A program made the translations under genes and the position numbers. A DNA stretch of 22,604 nucleotides from Rhodospirillaceae bacterium. Lineage in GTDB: Bacteria; Pseudomonadota; Alphaproteobacteria; JABSOH01. The notes beneath the pieces were generated by a model, which was given only the letters and a program-made list of their open reading frames with translations, had not been told where the DNA came from and searched no databases. Of the stretch, positions 7,028-14,039 are shown piece after piece. The stretch lies in contig JAHDDM010000002.1 of NCBI GenBank assembly GCA_020629355.1, positions 1 to 22,604 on the forward strand, read 5' to 3'. The number at the start of each line of letters is the position of its first letter. Position 1 is the stretch's first letter.

Positions 7028-8020
7028 TTAAAATTGGGCACTTTCCACCAGATCAGGAATGGGCTGCTGGTTTTTCAGTGCGATAATATTGCGTAATACC
7101 CTGTTGCCCATGGATTCGCGGCCTTCGATGGTGGCAGAACCCATATGCGGCAGGAGAACGGCATTTTCAATTTTGAGCCATTGCGGATTGATGTGCTCTT
7201 CATTCTCAAAGACATCAAGACCAGCACCGGCAATTTCTTGACGCTTGAGCGCTTTAATCAAAGCAGGTTCTTCGATAATCTCGCCGCGTGAAGTGTTGAT
7301 CACCATAGCGTGGGCTTGAAGCAGACCGATGCGCCGTTCGTTCAAAAGGTGATATGTCGCGGGAGTATGCGGACAATGGATCGAGACGACATCGACTTGT
7401 GATAACATCTGATCAAGGCTGGAATAATAGGTTGCGCCCAATGCTTTTTCGGTTTCTTGATCAAGGCGGTTGCGGTTGTGATAGTGAACGCTCATGGAAA
7501 ATCCCGCCGCACGTCGCGCGAGCGCTTGACCGATTCGCCCCATGCCAATAATGCCAAGACTTTTGCCCCAGATACGGTGGCCAAGCATTCCACTTGGCGA
7601 CCAGCCGCGCCAACGCCCTGAACGTAATAGAGTCTCGCCTTCAACAAGACGGCGCGGAACAGCCAAAATCAAGGCCATCGCCATGTCTGCTGTATCTTCG
7701 GTCAAGACATCCGGTGTGTTGCTGATGGTGATGCCGAAGCGTTGCGCACTGAGCAGATCAATATGATCGACTCCAGTGCCGAAAGAAGCGATCATCTTTA
7801 ACTTGCGAACTTTTGCTGCCTGTGCCAGCATATCACCATCTATCTGATCCGAGACGGTAGGCACCAGAACGTCATTCTGGCACATGGCATCGATTAATTC
7901 ATCGCGTGATAGCGCTTTGTCAGAAAGGTTCAGGGTACAGTCGAAGTGGCTGAATAAATCAGTCTCTGTAATATCTGGAAGTTTCCGTGTGACAAAAACA
8001 CTGAGTCTATCTTGTGCCAT
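7028..8020 (-). CDS. D-isomer-specific 2-hydroxyacid dehydrogenase (NAD(P)-dependent)
   Basis: This 330-residue oxidoreductase of the GyaR/formate-dehydrogenase fold probably reduces a 2-oxoacid such as glyoxylate or hydroxypyruvate in the cytosol. The substrate domain has SFGTGVDHIDL (79-89). The nucleotide-binding motif is GIIGMGRIGQALA (156-168). The catalytic triad is visible: arginine in NTSRGEII (R245), glutamate in FENEEHINP (E274) and histidine in LLPHMGSAT (H292). The Rossmann strand ends VHYHNRNR (178-185), with an Arg/Asn pair after it, which often goes with NADPH preference in glyoxylate reductases; this is inference. An AGGA lies about 6 bases before the ATG. It is divergent from the SH3-protein gene (73-base gap) and convergent with the TPR-like gene. 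Confidence 0.88.
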   Translation of the reverse strand: MAQDRLSVFVTRKLPDITETDLFSHFDCTLNLSDKALSRDELIDAMCQNDVLVPTVSDQIDGDMLAQAAKVRKLKMIASFGTGVDHIDLLSAQRFGITISNTPDVLTEDTADMAMALILAVPRRLVEGETLLRSGRWRGWSPSGMLGHRIWGKSLGIIGMGRIGQALARRAAGFSMSVHYHNRNRLDQETEKALGATYYSSLDQMLSQVDVVSIHCPHTPATYHLLNERRIGLLQAHAMVINTSRGEIIEEPALIKALKRQEIAGAGLDVFENEEHINPQWLKIENAVLLPHMGSATIEGRESMGNRVLRNIIALKNQQPIPDLVESAQF

Positions 8021-8093
8021 AACGTTTCCTAATAAGTTAAGCCACTATATCAGATAGCGAAATATTGTTAAAAATGATAGAGAATAGTCTTAA

Positions 8094-8633
8094 ATGATTC
8101 TTTTTCGTCTGTCTGCACTGTTGTTTTTGTTGGCGCTCATGGTTTTGAGTGCGCCTCAAACTTGGGCGCAGACCTTTTACAGTATGAACTTTTCCGAGAC
8201 CAATATGCGTACCGGAAACAGCACAACCCATCCCATTCTGGCGGTTTATGGTCAACGCGGAACACCATTTGAGATACTGAGTGTGCTGTATCCTGATAAG
8301 GTTTACCAGCAGGAGGGGGATGATGATACACGTTTTTCTAACGCTAAGCCAAGCTGGTATCGGGTTCGGGATTTTGAGGGCCAAACTGGCTGGATCAAAA
8401 GTAATCAGTTGGGCTCGAAACCGACTTTAATTGTGGTGAATATCAAGCAGGCAATGATGTATGCCGAAGCCAATCATCATCATCCGATTGCTTTATTGCC
8501 GAAGCATTTGGTGGTGCAGCGGATAGAGTGCATCATTGGTTGGTGTCATATCGGCTTTAATGATCCCAAACATGGCAAGCTTGATGGCTGGGTTGCGCGG
8601 GATTATCTTTGGGGCGATATGACGACACTATAG
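8094..8633 (+). CDS. Exported bacterial SH3-domain protein
   Basis: The 179-residue product opens with a signal peptide (hydrophobic residues 5-20, likely cleavage after TWA near residue 25), so it acts outside the cytoplasm. The mature protein contains two SH3-like units of the alphaproteobacterial COG3807 type. The first is NMRTGNSTTHPILAVYGQRG near 37-56 with WYRVRDFEGQTGWIKSNQL near 88-106. The second covers roughly 111-175 with KHLVVQRIECIIGWCHIGF and a closing LDGWVARDYLWG. Such domains usually bind cell-wall peptides or serve as envelope scaffolds; the ligand is unknown. Normal length and fold argue against truncation, although the final Leu-stop (CTA TAG) is part of a downstream palindrome. 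No strong Shine-Dalgarno precedes the ATG. Confidence 0.8.
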   Translation: MILFRLSALLFLLALMVLSAPQTWAQTFYSMNFSETNMRTGNSTTHPILAVYGQRGTPFEILSVLYPDKVYQQEGDDDTRFSNAKPSWYRVRDFEGQTGWIKSNQLGSKPTLIVVNIKQAMMYAEANHHHPIALLPKHLVVQRIECIIGWCHIGFNDPKHGKLDGWVARDYLWGDMTTL

Positions 8634-8672
8634 CGAGTCCCACATAAATTGATTATGTGAGACTCGCTATAG
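8628..8672. repeat. Long CTATAG-ended palindrome, left half of composite element
   Basis: CTATAGCGAGTC (8628-8639) and GACTCGCTATAG (8661-8672) are perfect 12-base inverted arms. Inside them CACATAA (8641-8647) pairs with TTATGTG (8653-8659) around a five-base ATTGA loop, with one C/A mismatch between the two stems. The left arm contains the TAG stop of the SH3-protein gene. Its right arm recurs almost exactly in the second palindrome: bases 8654-8671 match 8795-8812 at 16 of 18 positions. Confidence 0.82.
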
Positions 8673-8749
8673 GAGCGCGACTGCGCGACCAGCGCGTATG
8701 CGCTGCCCCCGCGGAGCCTGAGCCGCAAGGCGAACAGGCGTGAGCGATA
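8673..8749. other. GC-rich structured core between two palindromes
   Basis: This 77-base stretch is about 70% GC by count, far above the flanking genes and the AT-rich palindromes around it. It holds a 6-bp hairpin CAGCGC/GCGCTG (8690-8705, loop GTAT). It also holds a second stem GCCTG/CAGGC (8716-8720, 8735-8739) containing GCC-GCAA-GGC (8722-8731), a GNRA tetraloop closed by C-G, with an asymmetric A/GAA internal loop. No convincing ORF is present. It may be a repetitive extragenic sequence or part of a small structured RNA. Confidence 0.5.
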
Positions 8750-8755
8750 AAAAGA

Positions 8756-8812
8756 TATAGCCTATCCCATATGATCATTTTATATGGGATAGACTATATG
8801 AGACTGGCTATA
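8756..8812. repeat. Second TATAG-ended palindrome, right half of composite element
   Basis: The outer arms TATAGCC (8756-8762) and GGCTATA (8806-8812) enclose a perfect 11-bp inverted repeat, CTATCCCATAT (8762-8772) with ATATGGGATAG (8782-8792), around a nine-base loop. The right end, TATATGAGACTGGCTATA, is a near copy of the right end of the palindrome at 8628-8672. It ends one base before the stop codon of the convergent era gene, so it may also act as the 3' end signal for the era transcript. Confidence 0.75.
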
Positions 8813-8813
8813 C

Positions 8814-9728
8814 CTAAGAAGGGTTAAAGTTCAGACCCCATGTCTGGTAATGCTGGCTGTCTTCTTGCCAACGCGCGTTGACCTTGACGTACAGTTTCAG
8901 ATGCACCGTACATTCGAGTACCCGTTGGAGTTCCTTGCGCGAAACGATGCCAATCGCTTTGAGCGTTTCACCGCCTTTGCCAATCACAATGCCTTTATGG
9001 CCTTGTTTTTTCACCAGAATGCACATGGAAATTTCGACAGAGCCGTCCTTGCGTTCTTTCCAGAGTTCGGGCGCGACAGTAAGGGCATAGGGTATCTCTT
9101 GATGCAGGCGGTCAAAAAGATGTTCGCGGACAATTTCGGCAGCCAATAGGCGTTCTGGCAGATCAGAAATTTGCGCACGATCATACAGAAAGGGGCTTTC
9201 AGGCATGGTCTGTTGCAGTCGTTCCAAGACTCCCTTGACTCCTTTGCCCTGTGTCGCAGAAATCAGCAGAACATCCTGATAGGTCTCGCTCTGTTGAAAC
9301 TGGTCAATAAGCTGTAAGAGCAAGTCTTTTTCCAGCAGGTCAATCTTGTTTAAGACCAGAATTGCGGGAACTTTTTTCTCTTTCAAGAATTTTTGAATGC
9401 GCTGCTCATGCTCGCCAAAGCCTACCAGACAATCGACAACATGCACCGCAAGACCAGTATCGGTGATACTCCGCCAGGCCGCATCGACCATGGCGCGCTC
9501 CAGACGAGTTTTTGCAGTGAAAATGCCTGGCGTGTCCATCAAAATAATCTGATGTTGGGGTTCTTGAATCAGACCCAGAACGCGACTACGAGTGGTCTGA
9601 ACCTTGCGCGAGGTGATACTGACCTTATGTCCAACCAGACGGTTGATTAGAGTAGATTTTCCAGCATTTGTTGCGCCAATAACAGCGGCAAAGCCGCAAT
9701 AGGTTTTTGTTTTTTCAGTATTTATCAT
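8814..9728 (-). CDS. era: GTPase Era (ribosome assembly)
   Basis: This essential GTPase binds the 3' end of 16S rRNA and guides 30S subunit maturation, near the inner membrane. The 304-residue protein has the G domain motifs GATNAGKST (G1, 18-26), DTPG (G3, 65-68) and NKID (G4, 127-130). They are followed by a C-terminal KH RNA-binding domain with VIGKGGETLKAIG. The start chosen (ATG at 9728-9726, MINTEK) overlaps the rnc stop as ATGA. A longer reading frame back to 9791 runs inside rnc and lacks conserved sequence. It sits in the order acpS-lepB-rnc-era. recO, which often follows era, is absent; the transcript instead ends at a large palindromic element. Confidence 0.95.
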   Translation of the reverse strand: MINTEKTKTYCGFAAVIGATNAGKSTLINRLVGHKVSITSRKVQTTRSRVLGLIQEPQHQIILMDTPGIFTAKTRLERAMVDAAWRSITDTGLAVHVVDCLVGFGEHEQRIQKFLKEKKVPAILVLNKIDLLEKDLLLQLIDQFQQSETYQDVLLISATQGKGVKGVLERLQQTMPESPFLYDRAQISDLPERLLAAEIVREHLFDRLHQEIPYALTVAPELWKERKDGSVEISMCILVKKQGHKGIVIGKGGETLKAIGIVSRKELQRVLECTVHLKLYVKVNARWQEDSQHYQTWGLNFNPS

Positions 9729-10369
9729 AGCATTTCTTTGATCAATTCGGCTGCTGCTGCACTCTTGGCTGTTTGCTTGGTCTTGCCCCAACCCTGTGCT
9801 GAGCCTAATCCTTTGACATGCACCTCAAAGCAAAATTCTGGCGCATGTTGACTGCCGGTGCGTGCAATCTCAAGATAGTTTGGCGGCGATAATCTGTTCT
9901 GCATGGCCCATTCCTGAAGCTGGCTTCGCGGATTATCTGGCGGGGACTGCATGGCTTGTGCCAGTGGCTGCCAAAAATGCTCGATAAAGTGCTGGCAGGG
10001 TGTCATTCCGCCTGTGATATACAGAAAGCCAATAATCGCTTCCATGACATCTGCACGTATTGCGACAGTGGGTAAGTTTCCTTGAATATCAATGTCTTTG
10101 TCGATTTTTAATGCAAGGCCAATCTCGCTAAGGCAGCTGGCACTCACCAATTCGGCGTGTCTTTTCGCAAGACCACCTTCGGCACTGTCAGGATACAGCC
10201 GATACAGCATTTCGGCAATGCAAAGTCCTAGAATACGATCACCAAGGAATTCTAAACGTTCGTAGCTTGCACCGCTATTGCTGCTGGTGTGGCGTAAGGC
10301 CGTGGCGAAAAGCGGATCATTTTCCTGAAATGCCAGTTTGCTGAATCTTGTTATGTCCTTAAAGAGCAT
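9725..10369 (-). CDS. rnc: Ribonuclease III
   Basis: This double-strand-specific endonuclease processes rRNA precursors and regulatory duplex RNAs. The 214-residue protein has the RNase III signature ERLEFLGDRILGL (37-49) with metal-binding E40 and D44. A second acidic pair lies in ADVMEAIIG (D107, E110). A double-stranded-RNA-binding domain follows near 145-214, ending in TAKSAAAAELIKEM. The length is slightly short but complete. The start lies five bases after the lepB stop and the end overlaps the era start by ATGA, so lepB, rnc and era are very likely co-transcribed and coupled. Confidence 0.95.
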   Translation of the reverse strand: MLFKDITRFSKLAFQENDPLFATALRHTSSNSGASYERLEFLGDRILGLCIAEMLYRLYPDSAEGGLAKRHAELVSASCLSEIGLALKIDKDIDIQGNLPTVAIRADVMEAIIGFLYITGGMTPCQHFIEHFWQPLAQAMQSPPDNPRSQLQEWAMQNRLSPPNYLEIARTGSQHAPEFCFEVHVKGLGSAQGWGKTKQTAKSAAAAELIKEML

Positions 10370-10374
10370 CCGCT

Positions 10375-11106
10375 TTAATTGATACTTGAAAAGATGCGAG
10401 AGAATCGCACGTCGTAGCCATCGCTGAAGTCGTGAGAGAAAAAGATGAACTCGACACGGCCAACGATATGATCCAGTGGCACAAAGCCGAGATTATCCAT
10501 AAAGCGACTGTCCGAGGAATTGTCGCGGTTATCACCCATCATAAAGTAATGGTTTGGCGGTACACGATACATTTGGGTGTTGTCTGCAACACCTTTATCG
10601 CCGCTGGTTTCGAGAATCTCGTGCTGATGCCCGCTTGGGAAGCGCTCAATATAGCTTTTCACGCGACCATTATTCTTAATATATTCGGGGAGGTTTTTTT
10701 CGGTGCGCCGTACGGGTTTCTCGTTAATGAATAGCTGGCCTTCCTTGACTTGGATTGTATCCCCTGGCAAGCCTACGATGCGCTTGACATAATTGACATC
10801 ATCACGTTTCGGGTTGCGGAAGACGGCAATATCGCCGCGCTTAGGATCGTCTATCGCCATGAATCGGCCTTCAAAGGGAAAAATGCCGAAAGGGAATGAA
10901 TAGCGCGAATAGCCATAAGAGTATTTCGAGACGAACAGAAAATCACCAACAAGCAGGTTGGGCAACATTGATCCAGAGGGGATTTTGAAGGGCTCGATCA
11001 CAAAGGTGCGCAAAACCAGTGCAATCATCAGCGCGTAAAATACCGTCACCACAGTATCCATGCATGTGCGCATGAAACCAGGAGCGGGCGTAGCATCAGC
11101 TTTCAT
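10375..11106 (-). CDS. lepB: Signal peptidase I
   Basis: This inner-membrane serine/lysine protease removes signal peptides from proteins exported by Sec and Tat. The 243-residue protein has one N-terminal membrane segment (about 15-35). The catalytic serine is in IPSGSMLPN (S46) and the catalytic lysine in YVKRIVGLPGD (K108). The late box MGDNRDNSSDSR lies near 200. The single membrane span and length are typical of alphaproteobacterial LepB. It is separated from acpS by 58 bases and from rnc by five. Its presence fits the tat genes and several signal-peptide proteins encoded in the same window. Confidence 0.95.
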   Translation of the reverse strand: MKADATPAPGFMRTCMDTVVTVFYALMIALVLRTFVIEPFKIPSGSMLPNLLVGDFLFVSKYSYGYSRYSFPFGIFPFEGRFMAIDDPKRGDIAVFRNPKRDDVNYVKRIVGLPGDTIQVKEGQLFINEKPVRRTEKNLPEYIKNNGRVKSYIERFPSGHQHEILETSGDKGVADNTQMYRVPPNHYFMMGDNRDNSSDSRFMDNLGFVPLDHIVGRVEFIFFSHDFSDGYDVRFSRIFSSIN

Positions 11107-11164
11107 TGAGTAGCCTGTAGTCTATAGAATATTAGCTCTTTATTAGGCTAGTATGAAAAGAAAG

Positions 11165-11566
11165 TCATGGAAAAAGCGTTGCTTCGATGACACAAATTGC
11201 CGAGGCCAGATCGGCCTCGTCTGTGAGAGATAGTTGGATATTGGCCTGCATCCCTGTGGGGATGAGCTGTATCAGGCGGTCTTTTGCTGCACCGTGTAGC
11301 TGTATGGTGGGCTGTCCAGTAGGCAAATGCACAACCTCAATCGTCGAGAGGGAAACACCATTCCTGAAGCCAGTACCCAGTGCCTTTGCCGTGGCTTCCT
11401 TGGCGGCGAAGTGCATGGCAAAGCGCGGGATACGGCGATGCGGCTGGCGGTTGCAATAGGCGACCTCGCCCGTAAGATACCGCCGTTCCATGCCGCGAGA
11501 ATAACGCGTTAATGTCTTTGCCATTCGTGATATTTGGCAGTGATCAATGCCTACCCCAATAATCAT
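11165..11566 (-). CDS. acpS: Holo-[acyl-carrier-protein] synthase
   Basis: This cytosolic trimeric enzyme transfers the 4'-phosphopantetheine group of CoA to a serine of acyl carrier protein, switching on fatty-acid synthesis. It uses the end product of the pathway that includes coaBC in this window. The 133-residue protein opens with MIIGVGIDHCQISRM (metal-binding D8) and carries FAAKEATAKALGTGFRNGVS (magnesium ligand E57), both diagnostic of AcpS. It begins ten bases after the DUF2062 stop, and the acpS-lepB-rnc-era order is the usual alphaproteobacterial one. Confidence 0.93.
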   Translation of the reverse strand: MIIGVGIDHCQISRMAKTLTRYSRGMERRYLTGEVAYCNRQPHRRIPRFAMHFAAKEATAKALGTGFRNGVSLSTIEVVHLPTGQPTIQLHGAAKDRLIQLIPTGMQANIQLSLTDEADLASAICVIEATLFP

Positions 11567-11576
11567 GCAGAATCCT

Positions 11577-12125
11577 CTACTTAGCTATCTTTTTCCTGTT
11601 TTTCTGCTGTAGGTTCAATCCGCGTAAACCAATATAGTAGGCAATAGGCCAAACTATCAGCACAAGCGGAAGAGAACCGATCAGCATCGGCAAAAAAATA
11701 TCTAACGGGTTGCTGAGCAGAGTCGTAATCGAAAGCTCTTGATCAAAATCATAGTCATCGTGTTTATCCCAATCCAGTATAGAGAGACCTAACCTGTAGC
11801 TGGCGAACCAGATAAAGGGGAAGGTCCAGGGATTTCCCACTGCCGTGCCGATCATGGCAGCGACAATATTGCCGCGTAGAACTTTCGCAAGCAGCCCCGC
11901 GAAAATAAAATGCAGACCGATAAAAGGCGTGAAGCTTACGGCAGCACCGCTCGCGAATCCTTTGGCGATGCTTTTTTTCCCACCGGTCATCCGCGAGAGC
12001 TTGATGAATTGATAGCGGATAAAGCGTCGCCAGCCCATCGAAGGCCATATCCACTGGCGACAGCCAGCAAGAAAAGTGCGACAGCCAGCAGAAAAATTGG
12101 ATAGCTTTTCCTGCCAGTCCATCAT
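11577..12125 (-). CDS. DUF2062 membrane protein
   Basis: This 182-residue protein has a short basic N-terminal region and the DUF2062 core: GFASGAAVSFTPFIGLHFIFAGLLAKVLRGN near 64-94, then GTAVGNPWTFPFIWFASYRLG near 101-121. A final membrane segment near 147-170 is followed by a very basic tail (QQKNRKKIAK). It is an inner-membrane protein of unknown biochemical role. Family members are often found beside cell-envelope or acpS/lepB genes, as here. Two adjacent ATG codons (12125 and 12122) could each be the start. The N-terminal part contains a duplicated seven-residue unit (SAGCRTF, LAGCRQW) coded by a 21-base tandem repeat. Confidence 0.8.
   Translation of the reverse strand: MMDWQEKLSNFSAGCRTFLAGCRQWIWPSMGWRRFIRYQFIKLSRMTGGKKSIAKGFASGAAVSFTPFIGLHFIFAGLLAKVLRGNIVAAMIGTAVGNPWTFPFIWFASYRLGLSILDWDKHDDYDFDQELSITTLLSNPLDIFLPMLIGSLPLVLIVWPIAYYIGLRGLNLQQKNRKKIAK
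12057..12098. repeat. 21-base imperfect tandem duplication in the DUF2062 gene
   Basis: GCGACAGCCAGC occurs at 12057-12068 and again at 12078-12089, period 21, each followed by an A-rich stretch. It is in frame and duplicates seven residues near the N-terminus of the DUF2062 protein. It looks like a small replication-slippage product. Confidence 0.6.
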
Positions 12126-12149
12126 GTGTATTCCAACGAGAAAAAAGGT

Positions 12150-12470
12150 CTAGTTGATCATCTTGTTCAACAATGGAAAATCATTGAACAACAGATTGCG
12201 CTTGAAGACTTTGGTGACTCGAAAGGCGAGCTTATCGTCGCTGATGACAATTTCTGCCAGTGCGATTCGTTGACCGTTCGCAAAAATGTCGATGGTGTCA
12301 CTAATATCACGGTCAAGGTCAATTAGCGCGCCGCGACCAATTTTCAAAAGGTTGCTGATCCGCACTTCTGCACCGCCAAGAACAGCCCAAATTTCAACCT
12401 CGACATCTTCGTAAGCTGGATAGGGCGGTAAAAACTCTTCTTCGTCTTCTACTTCTTCTTCAAAACTCAT
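12150..12470 (-). CDS. FliN-like flagellar motor switch protein (SpoA domain)
   Basis: The 106-residue protein has a strongly acidic N-terminus (SFEEEVEDEEEF) and then one SpoA/FliMN C-terminal domain at about 22-90. Recognisable parts are VEIWAVLGGAEVRISNLLKIGRGALIDLDR, then IDIFANGQRIALAEIVI and FRVTKVF, the pattern of FliN. FliN builds the C-ring of the flagellar motor on the cytoplasmic side and contributes to switching and export. The ATG at 12470 is preferred to a TTG four codons earlier because the Shine-Dalgarno GAGGA lies just before it. No other flagellar gene is adjacent, although flgK ends at the start of the window. A type III secretion SpoA protein is possible but less likely given flgK. 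Confidence 0.75.
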   Translation of the reverse strand: MSFEEEVEDEEEFLPPYPAYEDVEVEIWAVLGGAEVRISNLLKIGRGALIDLDRDISDTIDIFANGQRIALAEIVISDDKLAFRVTKVFKRNLLFNDFPLLNKMIN

Positions 12471-12530
12471 TGTATTCCTCAAAGTCTAAATAAGATACAA
12501 TTGTGACAATACACTGTCCGAAGCCGCATT

Positions 12531-12545
12531 GAAAGTCATACTTTC
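12531..12545. promoter_or_regulatory. Palindrome upstream of the ABC ATPase gene, possible operator
   Basis: GAAAGT (12531-12536) and ACTTTC (12540-12545) form a perfect 6-3-6 inverted repeat in the 115-base divergent gap between the fliN-like gene and the ABC ATPase, 40 bases before the latter's ATG. A second short repeat, ATTGT-G-ACAAT, lies at about 12500-12510. Neither matches a Fur, Irr or RirA consensus I know, so the binding protein, if any, is unidentified. Confidence 0.25.
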
Positions 12546-12585
12546 TTTTGACCCAAGATGATGACTGTGGCAGAACAGGCCTAAG

Positions 12586-13686
12586 ATGAATCCTGCTGTA
12601 TGCCCTTCTTTGAATACCCCGCCGCCGCGCCTTGAGATTCGCGGGCTGCATCATCGTTATCAAGCTGATCAGGTTAATCCTTTGCAGGACATTTCCTTGC
12701 AGGTGGAAGAAGGGCAGATTCATTTCCTTCTTGGGCCTTCTGGCAGTGGCAAGACGACTTTGTTGCGCTTAATTGCTGGTCTTGAGACAGTGCAGTCTGG
12801 CGAAATTATCATTCATGGTAAATCCAGCGGTCACTTGCCACCAGATATGCGCAAGATTGGGCTGGTGTTTCAGGATCATGCTTTATTTCCGAATCTTACG
12901 GCACGGGAAAATATTGCCTTTGGCTTGCGTTGTTTTTCGCGCCAGCTAGATAGCGCGCAAAAAGTGCTGGTTGATGCCATGACCATGCGCTTTGGCCTTG
13001 ATTCTGTTGCGGAGCATTATCCGCATCAGCTTTCTGGTGGTCAACAGCAAAGGGTAGGGATTGCGCGCGCGATTATCGCCAAGCCCGCGATAGTGTTATT
13101 CGATGAACCCTTTAGTAGTCTTGATGGACGCACGAAAGAGCAAACCCGCGATGATATTCTGCATTTATTACACGCGACCCGTTCCAGTGCGTTGATTGCC
13201 AGCCATGACCCAGCGGATGCTCTGCATATGGCGAATCACATCACGATTTTAGGCGCGGATGGACGGATTGCGCAGACGGGTAGCCCTGAAGAAATTTATT
13301 ATCAGCCAGAATCGGTTTTTGTCGCTGAGTTTATGAGCGAGGTTAATCATATCGCGGGTGAGTTTACTTCCGAGGGTTTCAAGACGGCGTTTGGGGTCTT
13401 TGCAACAGGGGTCTCAGCGCCGAAAGGTGAACGGGGCGTCATGGTTGTACGGCCAGAGGGGATGCAGCTTTTACCTTCTGCTGAGAACGAATTTGCGCTT
13501 GGTCATGCGCAGGTTGTGGCCTCAAGGGTTTTAGGCGGCAGCAGTTTGATTCATTTGCGCGCACTTAGTCCTTATGCCGCCGAGATGCATCTGCATGTTC
13601 GACAGCCTGGTGTCTATACGCCTTCTGCTGGTTCGTTTCATCGAATCATTATTGATCCGAATATGGCTTTTGTCTTCAGGGCTTGA
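12586..13686 (+). CDS. ABC transporter ATP-binding protein, FbpC/PotA type
   Basis: This 366-residue cytosolic ATPase would power import through an inner-membrane permease, most likely for Fe(III) or a polyamine-like substrate. It shows Walker A GPSGSGKTT (50-58), the Q-loop in VFQDHALFP (Q96), signature LSGGQQQR (149-156), Walker B IVLFDEP (169-175) and the H-loop in ASHDP (H207). After about residue 245 comes a C-terminal TOBE-like regulatory domain with VVRPEGMQL, the feature that places it among the FbpC/PotA/UgpC importers. No permease or binding protein is nearby, so it is an orphan ATPase that must pair with subunits encoded elsewhere. tatA follows after 84 bases. Confidence 0.85.
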   Translation: MNPAVCPSLNTPPPRLEIRGLHHRYQADQVNPLQDISLQVEEGQIHFLLGPSGSGKTTLLRLIAGLETVQSGEIIIHGKSSGHLPPDMRKIGLVFQDHALFPNLTARENIAFGLRCFSRQLDSAQKVLVDAMTMRFGLDSVAEHYPHQLSGGQQQRVGIARAIIAKPAIVLFDEPFSSLDGRTKEQTRDDILHLLHATRSSALIASHDPADALHMANHITILGADGRIAQTGSPEEIYYQPESVFVAEFMSEVNHIAGEFTSEGFKTAFGVFATGVSAPKGERGVMVVRPEGMQLLPSAENEFALGHAQVVASRVLGGSSLIHLRALSPYAAEMHLHVRQPGVYTPSAGSFHRIIIDPNMAFVFRA

Positions 13687-13770
13687 ATTCGTCTGCAACA
13701 CAACCTAGACTAGGGTAATAAATTTCATGCTGCATTTTGCTATGTGGTGCTTGTTTCTTGGAGAAAACTT

Positions 13771-14010
13771 ATGGGTGCATTTAGTATATGGCATTGGCTG
13801 ATTGTTCTGGTGGTGGTTTTGATTCTGTTCGGTGGACGTGGCAAGATTTCTGGTTTGATGGGTGACTTGGGCAAAGGCTTAAAAGCCTTCAAGTCGAACA
13901 TTAAAGAAGACGCAACAGATTCGCCTGCAAAGGCTGAGGCCTTGACCGCCGATAGTGCGGAAGAAGAAAAGTCAGCGCAAGCCCAGCACTCCTCAGAAAC
14001 GCAAAAATAA
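13771..14010 (+). CDS. tatA: Sec-independent protein translocase subunit TatA
   Basis: This pore-forming subunit moves folded, twin-arginine-signal proteins across the inner membrane. The 79-residue protein starts with a membrane helix ([17 protein letters not shown], 6-22). It continues with the [22 protein letters not shown] amphipathic helix typical of TatA and ends in a charged, unstructured tail rich in Ala, Glu and Ser. The start is the ATG with GGAGA (13760-13764) six bases upstream; a longer frame to 13744 adds residues not found in the family. It heads tatA-tatB-tatC. Confidence 0.93.
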   Translation: MGAFSIWHWLIVLVVVLILFGGRGKISGLMGDLGKGLKAFKSNIKEDATDSPAKAEALTADSAEEEKSAQAQHSSETQK

Positions 14011-14039
14011 TTTCTTGCGCAACTTTTAGCTGAGGGCTC

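Noticed and set aside
11111..11150. TAGCCT/AGGCTA inverted repeat with an internal CTATAG before lepB
   Set aside because: Only six to seven base pairs around a 27-28-base loop, and it lies between genes of the same direction, so membership in the CTATAG palindrome family is too weak to claim.
12163..12191. Perfect 8-bp inverted repeat TTGTTCAA/TTGAACAA in the 3' end of the fliN-like gene
   Set aside because: It lies in coding sequence with a 13-base loop and no T-run; chance or codon constraint is enough to explain it.
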